This document shows positions 6,139 to 13,501 of a stretch of 13,501 bases of DNA, one piece after another. Source of the stretch: Pseudomonadota bacterium (GTDB lineage Bacteria; Myxococcota; Myxococcia; Myxococcales; Anaeromyxobacteraceae). How positions within the stretch are numbered: the stretch's first letter is position 1; every line of letters starts with the position of its first letter. The stretch spans positions 1 through 13,501 of the forward strand of contig JAEYZK010000206.1 of assembly GCA_023428085.1 (NCBI GenBank), written 5' to 3'. The position numbers and the translations under genes are program-made. The notes under the pieces were generated by a model. The model was given only the letters and a program-made list of their open reading frames with translations. It did no database searches and had not been told where the DNA came from.

Positions 6139-8490
6139 ATGACGCCATTCGAGTCCTTCCGGAGGTTCCTCTCCCTCGCCGTCCCGCTTGCGCTCCTCGC
6201 CAGCGCCGGCGACGCCGCGGCGGTCACCGCCGGCGGCGTGACCGCCGACGTGGTCGCCGTCCAGAGCTGGCCGGGCGGCTTCAACGGCGCCGTCCGCGTC
6301 ACCAACACCGCCTTCCCCGGCGGCGCCATCACCAGCTTCCAGGTCGTCTTCAAGCTGAGCGGGACCGCCGGGATCCAGGGCAACGGCTGGAACGGGACGA
6401 TCTCCAGCCCCGACGCCTCGGGCAACCGGACGGCGCGCAACGCCGCCTGGATGGGCAGCCTCGCCACGGGCCGGACCTGGGACGAGGGGTTCTCCGGGAC
6501 GGGCACGTTCTCCGGCGCGACGATCGTCGCGCTCACCGTGAACGGCCAGAGCATCCCGCTCGGCGGCACGGGCGACACCACCGCGCCCACCGTCTCCCTC
6601 GCGAGCTCCGCCGCGAGCGTCACCTCCGCGGCGACGATCACGCTCACCGCCACGGCGACTGACAACGTTGGCGTCACCCGCGTCGAGTTCTACGACGGCG
6701 CCACCCTCCTCGGCGCGGATCTGACGGCCCCGTACACCTGGCAGATCGCGCTCTCCTCGGCGAACAACGGCGCCCACGCGTACACCGCGCGCGCCTCGGA
6801 CGCGGCCGGCAACGCGGCGACGTCCGCCGCCGTCACCGTCTCCGTGAACATCCCCACCGGCGGCGACACGACCCCGCCCACCGTCTCGCTCACCAGCAGC
6901 GCGACGAGCGTGACCACCGCCCGCACGATCACGCTCACCGCGACCGCCACGGACGACGTCGGCGTGACCCGCGTCGAGTTCTACGACGGCGCGACGCTCC
7001 TCGCGTCCGACACGGCCGCGCCGTACGCCACCACCGTCTCGCTGACCTCCGCGAACAACGGCACGAAGTCCTACACGGCGCGCGCGTACGACGCGGCGGG
7101 CAACAACCGGACCTCCGCCGCGGTCGCCGTCACCGTCAACATCCCGGTCGCCGACACGACCCCGCCCACCGTCGCGCTCACCAGCAGCGCGACGAGCGTG
7201 ACCGCCGCGACCACGATCACGCTCTCCGCGACCGCCTCCGACAACGTCGGCGTGGCCCGGGTCGAGTTCCGGGACGGCGCCACGCTCCTCGCGACGGACA
7301 CGAGCGCGCCGTACGCCACGACGGTCTCGCTCACCTCCGCCCAGAACGGCACGCGGTCCTACACCGCGCGGGCCTATGACGCCGCCGGGAACAGCGCGAC
7401 CTCGACCGCGGTCACCGTCACCGTGAACATCTCCGGCGGCAACCCCGGCACGCCCGTGTACACGGCGGCCGGCGGTAGGTTCCTGAAGGACGGCGTCGCG
7501 CTCGAGCTGTTCGGCCTCAACTGGTTCGGCATGGAGACCCCGGACCGCGTCCTGCACGGCCTCTGGACCGGCCGCCAGCTCGACGACTTCCTCGCGGACT
7601 TCAGGAGCAAGGGGTTCAACGCCCTGCGCCTCCCGCTCTCGCCGCAGGTCATCCGGCCCGGCTACCCCATCGACTCCGGCCCGTACAGCGGGAACGACTG
7701 CGCCGCGATGTGCGGCAAGGACGGCCGGACCGCGCTCGAGTACACGCTCCAGCGGTTGCAGGCGGCGGGGATGTACGCGCTCCTCGACTTCCACACCTGC
7801 AACCCGGCCCAGCTCGGCTCCGGGCTGCCGGGGAGCCCCGTCAACTGCTCGGGCTACTCCCTCAGCGCCTGGATCTCCGACCTCGAGACGCTCGCCCAGC
7901 TCTCGAAGACCTATCCGAACGTGATCGGCGTCGATCTCACGAACGAGCCGCACCAGCTCACGTGGGCGGCCTGGGCCGACTACGCGTCGCTCGGCGGTCA
8001 GGCCGTGCTCGCCGTCAACCCGAACACCACCGTGTGGGTCGAGGGCGTGGGCAACGCCTCCACCGCCGGCGTCCCGGGCGGCGCGAACTGGGGCCAGAAC
8101 CTGTACGAGGCCGGCGCGATCCCGGACGTCCCGAACAGCAAGCTCGTCTACACGCCCCACTCCTACGGGCCGAGCGTCGCCAACATGAGCTACTTCAGCG
8201 ACCCGACCTTCCCGGCCAACATGCCCGCGCTCTGGGACACGATGTTCGGCCACCTCGTCGGGAAGGGCTACACCGTCGTGGTGGGCGAGTACGGCGGCCA
8301 CTACACCGGCGCCGACAAGACCTGGCAGGACGCCTTCGTGTCGTACCTCTTCAACCGGCGCATGACGAGCTCGTTCTACTGGTGCGTGAACCCGAACTCC
8401 GGCGACACGGGCGGCGTGCTCCAGGGCGACTGGCGGACCTGGAACAACGACAAGCTCATGCTCCTCCAGCGACTGATGCAGGTGCAGTGA
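6139..8490 (+). CDS. Secreted GH5 endoglucanase (cellulase) with CBM2-like module and three Ig repeats
   Basis: A 783-residue secreted enzyme predicted to hydrolyse internal beta-1,4-glucan bonds of cellulose. Start ATG 6139 has GGAG seven bases upstream, followed by a signal peptide (residues 1-28, cleavage near AAA|V). Residues about 29-140 are a CBM2-like beta-sandwich; residues about 146-239, 243-336 and 339-430 are three tandem bacterial Ig repeats. The GH5 domain runs from about 442 to 783, with R497 (LRLP), acid/base E603 in LTNEPH, H674-S-Y676, nucleophile E717 in VGEYGG, and W748 before a CVNPNSGDTGG stretch. The GLNWFGMET opening and NPNSGDTGG end resemble subfamily GH5_1 endoglucanases such as the Acidothermus E1 type; the subfamily is inferred from memory. 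All expected catalytic residues are present, so the enzyme should be active. The N-terminus is paralogous to the gene at 1-564. Confidence 0.93.
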   Translation: MTPFESFRRFLSLAVPLALLASAGDAAAVTAGGVTADVVAVQSWPGGFNGAVRVTNTAFPGGAITSFQVVFKLSGTAGIQGNGWNGTISSPDASGNRTARNAAWMGSLATGRTWDEGFSGTGTFSGATIVALTVNGQSIPLGGTGDTTAPTVSLASSAASVTSAATITLTATATDNVGVTRVEFYDGATLLGADLTAPYTWQIALSSANNGAHAYTARASDAAGNAATSAAVTVSVNIPTGGDTTPPTVSLTSSATSVTTARTITLTATATDDVGVTRVEFYDGATLLASDTAAPYATTVSLTSANNGTKSYTARAYDAAGNNRTSAAVAVTVNIPVADTTPPTVALTSSATSVTAATTITLSATASDNVGVARVEFRDGATLLATDTSAPYATTVSLTSAQNGTRSYTARAYDAAGNSATSTAVTVTVNISGGNPGTPVYTAAGGRFLKDGVALELFGLNWFGMETPDRVLHGLWTGRQLDDFLADFRSKGFNALRLPLSPQVIRPGYPIDSGPYSGNDCAAMCGKDGRTALEYTLQRLQAAGMYALLDFHTCNPAQLGSGLPGSPVNCSGYSLSAWISDLETLAQLSKTYPNVIGVDLTNEPHQLTWAAWADYASLGGQAVLAVNPNTTVWVEGVGNASTAGVPGGANWGQNLYEAGAIPDVPNSKLVYTPHSYGPSVANMSYFSDPTFPANMPALWDTMFGHLVGKGYTVVVGEYGGHYTGADKTWQDAFVSYLFNRRMTSSFYWCVNPNSGDTGGVLQGDWRTWNNDKLMLLQRLMQVQ
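6574..7434 (+). repeat. Three tandem bacterial Ig repeats encoded in the GH5 gene
   Basis: Units begin with Asp of DTTAP or DTTPP at 6574, 6865 and 7153, giving periods of 291 and 288 bp (97 and 96 residues). Each contains VGV(T/A)RVEF(Y/R)DGATLL, APY, an NNG or QNG turn, (Y)TARA(Y/S)DAAGN and a terminal VTVN or VSVN strand. Units 2 and 3 are nearly identical over long stretches of DNA, which suggests recent duplication. They probably form a rigid spacer between the binding module and the catalytic domain. Confidence 0.88.
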
Positions 8491-8512
8491 CCCGGGGAGC
8501 TGCGCGAACGGT

Positions 8513-8542
8513 GGGCCGGGCGGACGCGCATCCGCCCGGCCC
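8513..8542 (+). terminator. Hairpin after the GH5 gene, probable terminator
   Basis: A perfect 12-bp GC-rich stem (GGGCCGGGCGGA at 8513-8524 with TCCGCCCGGCCC at 8531-8542) closes a 6-base loop, 22 bases after the GH5 stop. The convergent Hsp70-like gene ends at 8621, so the structure could serve both strands. No T-tract follows. Confidence 0.6.
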
Positions 8543-8620
8543 CCTCCGGTCCATCTACCGCTCCGCCGCACGACGTGACGATCGCCGCGACCGGCGACGC
8601 CGGGGGCGCCGCCGCGGTGA

Positions 8621-9919
8621 TCACCCGCGCTCGCGCCGCCACGCCTCGCGCGCGAGCCCCTCGACCACCGAGTGGAACCCCTTGAACTGCTCGAGGCGCG
8701 CCGCGGGCAGCCGGGCCCGGAGCTCGGCCGCGAGCCGCGGGACCTTCGCCGTCCCGCCCGTGCAGCACACGACCCCGACGTCCTCGGGGCGGACGCCGGC
8801 GGCGCGCACCGTCTCCTCCAGGCACGCGACGATGGCCTCCAGCTCCCGCCGGCTCGCCCCCTCGAACCCGGCGCGCGTCACCGGCTCCCGGACCTCGATC
8901 CCCGGCGACGCGAACCGGACCTCGCCGGCCTCCGCCGCCGAGAGCTCCTTCTTGGCCGCCTCGATCGCCTCGAAGAGCTGGAAGCCCTGGCCGTCCTCCA
9001 CCAGGGTGTTCAGCTGATCCATCGCCCGCCGGTCCGCCGCCGAGAGCGACCACTGGCGCACGTCGGCGAGGAACGTGGCGAGGTCGCGGCGCTGCAGCAT
9101 GGAGAGGTGCGCCGGCGAGCAGAGGTGCACGAGCACGCCGTGCGGCATCTGCAGGACGTTCTTGCCGAAGGGGGTCCGGTACCGGACCTCGGCGCCGAAG
9201 TGGCGCGCCACCTGCGACCGCATGATCGCGGAGTCGAGCGCGTCGCCCGCGACGGCGACCCCGCCCACCGCCAGCACCTCGCTCCGGTCGAGGTCCGCGG
9301 GCGTCACCCGGAGCACGGTGAAGTCGGACGTGCCGCCGCCGAAGTCGCCGACGAGCACCAGCTCCTCCCGCTGCGCCGTGGCCGCGAACGCCCGGGCGGC
9401 GGCGACGGGCTCGGGCAGGAACTGCACCTCCTCGAACCCCGCCAGCTCCGCCGCGCGGCGCAGCGTCGCCTCGGCGTGCGCGTCGTCGTCGCCGTCGAAG
9501 CGCACCGGCCTCCCGAGCAGGACGCGCCGCACCTGGGCGCCGAAGTGGGCGTCCGCGCGCTCGCGCATCTTCCGGAGCAGCGTCGCCACGAGCGCCTCCG
9601 CCGAGACGAACCGCCCCGCCAGCGTCGTGCCCCGGAACCCGCGGGCGCCGAGGTGGCGCTTGATCGAGCGGAGGAGGCGCGCCTCGCCGGCGTGCTGGAG
9701 GAACTGCGCGAGGGCCTCGACGCCCACGAACACGCCGCCCGCGTCGGGGAAGCAGAGCACGCTGCGCAGGATCGTCGGATCCGCCGCGCGCGGATCGAGC
9801 GGCGCGGGCGCGAACGTCCGGTCCGCGTTCGCGGCCGCGAGGAGGGAGTTGCTCGTTCCGAAGTCGATCGCGTAGACGGTCGGCCGGTCCAGATGGGCCT
9901 CCTCGGGTCCTGTCCGCAT
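8621..9919 (-). CDS. Hsp70-family (YegD-like) actin-fold ATPase
   Basis: A 432-residue protein with the Hsp70 nucleotide-binding fold: phosphate-1 loop DFGTSNS (from D19), connect motif PEP (169-171), phosphate-2 loop GDFGGGTSDF (D192 onward) and adenosine motif TGGTAKVP (387-394). At this length it lacks the canonical DnaK substrate-binding domain and matches the size of YegD-type Hsp70 paralogues, whose clients are poorly known. No signal peptide is visible, so it is cytoplasmic. I chose ATG 9919 because an AAGGAGGG Shine-Dalgarno lies at 9938-9931, about 11 bases upstream; a GTG at 9946 in the same frame would add nine residues but would place this Shine-Dalgarno inside the gene. It diverges from the substrate-binding protein gene across 77 bp and converges on the GH5 gene. 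No functional link to the cellulase locus is evident. Confidence 0.88.
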   Translation of the reverse strand: MRTGPEEAHLDRPTVYAIDFGTSNSLLAAANADRTFAPAPLDPRAADPTILRSVLCFPDAGGVFVGVEALAQFLQHAGEARLLRSIKRHLGARGFRGTTLAGRFVSAEALVATLLRKMRERADAHFGAQVRRVLLGRPVRFDGDDDAHAEATLRRAAELAGFEEVQFLPEPVAAARAFAATAQREELVLVGDFGGGTSDFTVLRVTPADLDRSEVLAVGGVAVAGDALDSAIMRSQVARHFGAEVRYRTPFGKNVLQMPHGVLVHLCSPAHLSMLQRRDLATFLADVRQWSLSAADRRAMDQLNTLVEDGQGFQLFEAIEAAKKELSAAEAGEVRFASPGIEVREPVTRAGFEGASRRELEAIVACLEETVRAAGVRPEDVGVVCCTGGTAKVPRLAAELRARLPAARLEQFKGFHSVVEGLAREAWRRERG

Positions 9920-9936
9920 TGGGACGACAACCCTCC

Positions 9937-9966
9937 TTGACTTCACGGGTCGGCGCCTGGGAAATT
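9937..9966 (+). promoter_or_regulatory. Candidate promoter of the substrate-binding protein/histidine kinase operon
   Basis: TTGACT (9937-9942) is followed, after 17-18 bases, by GGAAAT or GAAATT (9960-9966). The -35 matches consensus at five of six positions; the -10 is weak. Transcription would start around 9972, just upstream of the GTG at 9997. The -35 overlaps the Shine-Dalgarno region of the divergent Hsp70-like gene. Confidence 0.35.
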
Positions 9967-9996
9967 TGGGCGCAGCCGTCGAAGACGAGGCGCCGC

Positions 9997-11082
9997 GTGC
10001 TCGAACATCGCCTGGCCCAGGCCGCGAGGATCTCCTGGGCGCTCCGGATCGTCGGCGCCCTCGCCCTCGGCAGCGCCGCGGCCGCGCACGCCGCCCCCGT
10101 CCCGGCCCGCGCCGGCGCCCCCGCGCCCGAGCGAGCGGACGCCCCCCGGATCCTCCACGTGATGAGCTACCACTCGCCGTGGAGGTGGACCGACGGCCAG
10201 CTGCAGGGCTTCCAGGAGGGGCTCCAGGGCCTCCGCGCGCACTACCGGGTGTTCCAGATGGACACCAAGCGGAACAGCACGCCGGAGGCGAAGGAGGAGG
10301 TCGCGCGGAAGGCCCGCGCGCTCATCGAGCAGTGGAAGCCGGACCTCGTCTACACGAGCGACGACGACGCGCAGGAGTACGTCGTACGGCCGTTCGTGAA
10401 CGGCGCGGTCCCGTTCGTCTTCAGCGGGGTCAACCGGGATCCCGCCGTCTTCGGCTTCACCGGCAGCAAGAACGTCACGGGGGTGATCGAGCAGGAGCAC
10501 TTCGTCGAGTCGGTGCAGCTCCTGACGAAGATCGCGCCGCACGCGAGGCGCATCGCCGTCGTGTTCGACGACGCCGCGATGTGGGAGCCCGTGCGGCTGC
10601 GGATGGAGGCGGCGGCCAGGGCCATGCCGGGCCTGGAGTTCGGGCCGTGGGAAGTCATCCGGACGTTCGACGAGTACAAGCGCAAGGTGCGCGGGTACCA
10701 CGGCACGGTGGACGCGATCGCGCTCGTCGGCATCTTCAACTTCCGGGACGCGGCGGGGAGCAACGTGCCCTACCAGGACGTGCTGCGGTGGACCGCCGAG
10801 CACAGCACCCTCCCCGACTTCAGCTTCTGGATCGACCGCGTCCACCACGGGACGCTGTGCGCGGTGACGGTGTCCGAGCGCGAGCAGGGCCTCGCCGCGG
10901 GGCGCATCGCCCGCGCGATCCTCGTCGAGGGGAAGGCGCCCGCCGCCATCCCGATGCAGCCCTCGGCGCGGGGCTTACCGGTCGTCAACCTGGCGCGGGC
11001 GCGGGCGCTGGGGCTCGTGCCCGCGACCGGCGTGCTCCTCTCCGCCCAGGTCATCCAGGGATACGACTGGGACCAGCGGTGA
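9997..11082 (+). CDS. Periplasmic substrate-binding protein, ABC_sub_bind family, probable sensor partner of the histidine kinase
   Basis: A 361-residue exported protein. I chose GTG 9997 because GAGG lies six bases upstream and the translation begins directly with a good signal peptide (HRLAQAARISWALRIVGALALGSAAAAHA, cleavage near residue 32). An ATG at 9919 would add 26 unlikely residues and lie upstream of the candidate promoter. The mature part from about residue 51 (ILHVMSYHSPWRWTDGQLQGFQEGL) and later segments (DLVYTSDDDAQEYV, VPFVFSGVNRDP, RRIAVVFDDA, EREQGLAAGRIARAIL) fit the two-lobed ABC_sub_bind (PF04392-type) fold. No permease or ATPase gene is adjacent. Its stop overlaps the kinase start by four bases (GTGA), implying translational coupling, so it more probably delivers a ligand signal to the kinase than feeds a transporter. 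The ligand cannot be told from sequence. Confidence 0.85.
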   Translation: MLEHRLAQAARISWALRIVGALALGSAAAAHAAPVPARAGAPAPERADAPRILHVMSYHSPWRWTDGQLQGFQEGLQGLRAHYRVFQMDTKRNSTPEAKEEVARKARALIEQWKPDLVYTSDDDAQEYVVRPFVNGAVPFVFSGVNRDPAVFGFTGSKNVTGVIEQEHFVESVQLLTKIAPHARRIAVVFDDAAMWEPVRLRMEAAARAMPGLEFGPWEVIRTFDEYKRKVRGYHGTVDAIALVGIFNFRDAAGSNVPYQDVLRWTAEHSTLPDFSFWIDRVHHGTLCAVTVSEREQGLAAGRIARAILVEGKAPAAIPMQPSARGLPVVNLARARALGLVPATGVLLSAQVIQGYDWDQR

Positions 11083-12962
11083 GCCTGGGCCTCAAGACCC
11101 GGATCGTCCTCATCGCGTCGGGCGCGATGACGCTCGCGCTCGGCGCGATCACCGCCTTCAGCGGGTACACGTTCCACAAGGAGTACAGGGCCGCCCTCCA
11201 GTCGCGGTCGCTCGCGATCGCCACGAGCCTGGAGGTCCAGCTGCAGCGCGTGCTCCAGCTCGGCCTCGCGCTGGAGGAGCTGATCGGGTTCGACGAGCAG
11301 TGCCAGGAGGCCGTCCGCGCGTACGAGGGGATCGAGCACGCGATGGTGATCGGCCGGGACGACACCGTGCTCTTCCACAGCGATCCCGGCCGGCGGGGCG
11401 AGCGGGTCCAGGATCCCGGGCTGCGCGACGCCTTGCGGTCCCAGCGCCCCACCACGGTCGCCTTCTCCGTCGACGGGCGCGAGGCGTACGGCGCGGTCGC
11501 GCCCATCCTCGACGTCCGCGGCGAGCGCCAGGCGAGCGTCGTCGTGGTGGTCCCCGCGGCCGTCGTGGCCGCGAAGGCGCAGCAGCTGGCCATCTCCGAC
11601 CTCGGGGTGGCGCTCCTCTTCGTGGCCCTCGGGATGATCGCCCTCGTGGCGGCGCTGTCGGCGCTCGTCACGCACCCGCTGGCGAAGCTCATCGACAGGC
11701 TCAACGAGATGCGGCACGGCACCGACCTCTCGCGCCGGCTGGCGGCCCCGGCGACGGGCGACATCGGCCGGCTGGCGGGCGCCTTCAACGGGCTGCTCGA
11801 GGAGCTCCAGCGCACGACGGTCTCGAAGGAGGAGCTCGAGCGGGCGATGGCGGTCCTGCGCGAGGCCGAGGAGCGGTACCGGCGGCTCGTGATCACCTCG
11901 CCCAGCGCCATCTTCGTCGATCGCGGGGACGGGCTCGTCTTCGTGAACGCGTCGGCCCTCGCCCTGCTCGGCGCCGCGCGCGAGGAACAGCTCCACGGGC
12001 GGCCGATGCTCGACCTCGTCCACCCGGACTCGCGCGCCCTCGTCGAGGAGCACCTCCGCGCCCTCCGGGACGGCGCGCAGACCTTCCGCGCGCGCGACGT
12101 GCGGCTGGTCCGGCTGGACGGCGCGCTGCTCGACGTGGAGGTCACCGGGATCGCGTTCGCCTACGACGGCGCGCCCGCGGCGCAGCTCGTCGTCCACGAC
12201 GTGACCGAGCGCAAGGCGATGCAGGCCCAGCTCGTCGCCGCCGGCCGCCTCGCCTCGCTCGGCGCGCTGGCCCGGGGCGTGGCCCACGAGATCAACAACC
12301 CGCTCTCGTACGTGATCAGCGGGCTCGACCAGGTCGCGGCCGACCTCTCGGAGCTCTCCTCGAGCGTGCCGGACGGGCGGCTCGCCGAGACGCTGGCCGC
12401 GCTGGCCGATGCCCGCCACGGCGCCAACCAGGTCCGGTACATCGTGAACGACCTCCAGGTCTTCGCGCGCGACCGGGATCGCCTGGAGCTCGTGGAGATC
12501 CACCGCGCCCTGGACCTCGCGGTCAAGATGGCCTCGAGCCACCTCCGCTACCGCGCACGGTTGGTGAAGGACTACGCCGAGGTCCCCCGGGTGCTGGCGA
12601 ACGAGGCCCGCCTCGGCCAGGTGTTCCTCAACCTGCTCGTGAACGCGAGCCAGGCCCTGCCGGAGGGCAAGCCGGAGGAGAACGAGGTCCGCGTGACGAC
12701 GCGGGTCGATCCGGCCGGGCGGGCGGTGGTCGAGGTCCAGGACACGGGCTGCGGCATCCCCCCGGAGATCCGGGACCGGATCTTCGATCCCTTCTTCAGC
12801 ACCAAGCAGGTCGGCGCGGGCACCGGCCTCGGCCTCTTCATCTCGCACGGTATCGTCAAGGCGATGGGCGGCGAGATCGCCATCGAGAGCGAGGTCGGCC
12901 GCGGGACGCGGGTCCGCGTCGTCATCCCGGTCGCGGGCGCGCCGGCGGCGACGGTGGGGTGA
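11079..12962 (+). CDS. Membrane sensor histidine kinase: Cache-like sensor, HAMP, PAS, HisKA, HATPase
   Basis: A 627-residue kinase starting at GTG 11079, inside the overlap with the upstream stop codon. Order: TM1 (about 9-29), periplasmic sensor (about 30-170, resembling a single Cache domain), TM2 (about 174-197), HAMP (about 198-250), PAS (about 264-380, ending DVTERK), and HisKA with phospho-acceptor H403 in HEINNPL. The ATPase domain has N-box N522 (NLLVNASQALP), G1 DTGCGIP (555-561), F-box FDPFFSTK (569-576) and G2 GTGLGL (581-586). All motifs needed for kinase activity are present. It should autophosphorylate and pass phosphate to a response regulator, but none is encoded here, so the partner is elsewhere. 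Pairing with a periplasmic binding protein suggests ligand-bound protein is sensed through the periplasmic domain; that is inference from gene order. Confidence 0.93.
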   Translation: MSLGLKTRIVLIASGAMTLALGAITAFSGYTFHKEYRAALQSRSLAIATSLEVQLQRVLQLGLALEELIGFDEQCQEAVRAYEGIEHAMVIGRDDTVLFHSDPGRRGERVQDPGLRDALRSQRPTTVAFSVDGREAYGAVAPILDVRGERQASVVVVVPAAVVAAKAQQLAISDLGVALLFVALGMIALVAALSALVTHPLAKLIDRLNEMRHGTDLSRRLAAPATGDIGRLAGAFNGLLEELQRTTVSKEELERAMAVLREAEERYRRLVITSPSAIFVDRGDGLVFVNASALALLGAAREEQLHGRPMLDLVHPDSRALVEEHLRALRDGAQTFRARDVRLVRLDGALLDVEVTGIAFAYDGAPAAQLVVHDVTERKAMQAQLVAAGRLASLGALARGVAHEINNPLSYVISGLDQVAADLSELSSSVPDGRLAETLAALADARHGANQVRYIVNDLQVFARDRDRLELVEIHRALDLAVKMASSHLRYRARLVKDYAEVPRVLANEARLGQVFLNLLVNASQALPEGKPEENEVRVTTRVDPAGRAVVEVQDTGCGIPPEIRDRIFDPFFSTKQVGAGTGLGLFISHGIVKAMGGEIAIESEVGRGTRVRVVIPVAGAPAATVG

Positions 12963-12963
12963 T

Positions 12964-13027
12964 CCGCCCGCGGCCCTGCGCCGCCGAGGGGTGGGCCACC
13001 TCGGTCGAGGCAGGGCGCGCCGGGCGG
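12964..13027 (+). terminator. Nested hairpin after the histidine kinase gene, probable terminator
   Basis: Starting one base after the kinase stop, CCGCCCG (12964-12970) and GCCCTGC (12973-12979) pair with CGGGCGG (13021-13027) and GCAGGGC (13010-13016) across a small internal loop. Between them an inner stem pairs CCGAGG (12984-12989) with CCTCGG (12999-13004). There is no T-tract. It is a plausible end of the two-gene operon. Confidence 0.5.
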
Positions 13028-13121
13028 CGGACCGACAGGCGCACGAGGGCGGACGACCGCCACACAGGAGGGGCCTGGGTCGCCGGAGGTCGTCCGGCTA
13101 GACCCGAGGCAGGAGGACGAC

Positions 13122-13501
13122 ATGACCGACCAGGAGAAGCGCTCGACCCTCGCCCTGTGCCTCATGGCCGCGGTCGCCGACGGGACGGCGGACCGCGAGC
13201 GGGCGGAGCTGAAGCGGATCTCCGACGCGCTCGCCGAGGGCGAGGGCGTGAACCTCGCCGCCGTGTACCAGGACGTGCTGCTCGGCCGGCTGACCCTCGA
13301 GGACGCCGCCGCCGGGCTCGGCGCACCGGACGTGAAGCGGTACGCGTACGAGATGACGGTCGTCGTCTGCGACGCCGACGGCGCCGCGTCGCCCGCGGAG
13401 GCCGCGTTCCTCGAGCGGCTGCGCACCGCGCTCGGACTGCCGGAGGAGGCGCGCGCGGTCCTCGCGGAGGCCGACGCGCTGGCCACGGCGCCGCTCGCGC
13501 C
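13122..13501 (+). CDS. TerB-like (tellurite-resistance/DUF533-type) protein, N-terminal part
   Basis: Partial gene: 126 residues are visible before the right edge and no stop is reached. The ATG at 13122 has AGGAGG five bases upstream. The visible part is two similar acidic helical halves: AAVADGTADRERAELKRI (D20) and VVCDADGAASPAEAAFLERL (D84, D86), the paired DG-plus-downstream-Glu pattern of TerB-like domains that may bind metal. There is no signal peptide or membrane segment in this part. In this family the role is usually stress-related or unknown; tellurite resistance should not be assumed, since no other ter gene is seen. It follows the kinase gene by 159 bp with a hairpin between, so it is probably a separate unit. 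Confidence 0.75.
   Translation, partial: MTDQEKRSTLALCLMAAVADGTADRERAELKRISDALAEGEGVNLAAVYQDVLLGRLTLEDAAAGLGAPDVKRYAYEMTVVVCDADGAASPAEAAFLERLRTALGLPEEARAVLAEADALATAPLA

Noticed and set aside
5623..8571. A 982-codon open frame on the minus strand opposite the PilZ and GH5 genes
   Set aside because: Same reason: repetitive Arg/Gly/Val/Asp composition mirroring the Ig repeats on the other strand, and it spans two unrelated sense genes and their promoter region.
9919..9996. ATG 9919 as start of the substrate-binding protein
   Set aside because: It has no ribosome binding site, would overlap the Hsp70-like start on the other strand, lies upstream of the candidate promoter and puts 26 atypical residues before the signal peptide. 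GTG 9997 fits better.
10770..12848. A 692-codon open frame on the minus strand opposite the kinase gene
   Set aside because: It lies antisense to an intact histidine kinase with all expected motifs and shows no recognisable domain of its own.
13028..13121. Inverted repeat GGACGACC / GGTCGTCC in the TerB leader
   Set aside because: The arms are separated by more than 30 bases with a weak intervening structure. In DNA this GC-rich such repeats are expected by chance.

Overview
This 13.5-kb window is very GC-rich, with coding dominated by G/C-ending codons and long open antisense frames. It carries eight protein genes and no RNA genes, insertion sequences or CRISPR arrays that I can see. The gene types (a PilZ protein with a C-terminal helical domain, an orphan substrate-binding protein paired with a PAS histidine kinase, a YegD-like Hsp70, a TerB-like protein, and large multi-domain secreted carbohydrate-active enzymes) suggest a soil- or plant-litter-associated myxobacterium or other high-GC delta-type proteobacterium. 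That placement is inference from style and gene content only.

The left part (about 1-8550) is a plant cell-wall degradation locus. A partial minus-strand gene (1-564) encodes a secreted protein with a CBM2-like module and the start of a bacterial Ig repeat. Across a 660-bp divergent intergenic region lies a 1202-residue family PL11 rhamnogalacturonan lyase (1225-4833). Its tail carries two InlB-type repeats, a malectin-like domain, two more InlB-type repeats and an unassigned Cys/Trp-rich module. A short PilZ-domain gene (5076-5783), a likely c-di-GMP receptor, follows. Next is a secreted GH5 endoglucanase (6139-8490) built as signal peptide, CBM2-like module, three tandem Ig repeats and GH5 catalytic domain. 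The N-terminus of the partial first gene is a clear paralogue of the N-terminus of the GH5 enzyme, and the two share a 16-nt identical leader ending in the ribosome binding site.

The three secreted-protein genes each have upstream a 14-bp site of the form (G/T)GAAA(A/T)(C/T)GTTT followed by G/C. This resembles LacI/GalR-family operators, and by eye it occurs nowhere else in the window. It suggests a co-regulated pectin and cellulose regulon. Candidate sigma-70-type promoters lie 28-43 bp downstream of the sites at the PL11 and GH5 genes. Strong GC-rich hairpins follow both enzyme genes.

The right part (8621-13501) is of different character. A minimal Hsp70/actin-fold ATPase (8621-9919, minus) diverges, across only 77 bp, from a two-gene operon. 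That operon encodes a periplasmic substrate-binding protein of the ABC_sub_bind family (9997-11082) and a membrane histidine kinase (11079-12962) that overlaps it by four bases. No permease, ATPase or response regulator is present, so the pair looks like a sensing unit. A complex hairpin closes this operon, and a TerB-like gene (13122 onward) runs off the right end.
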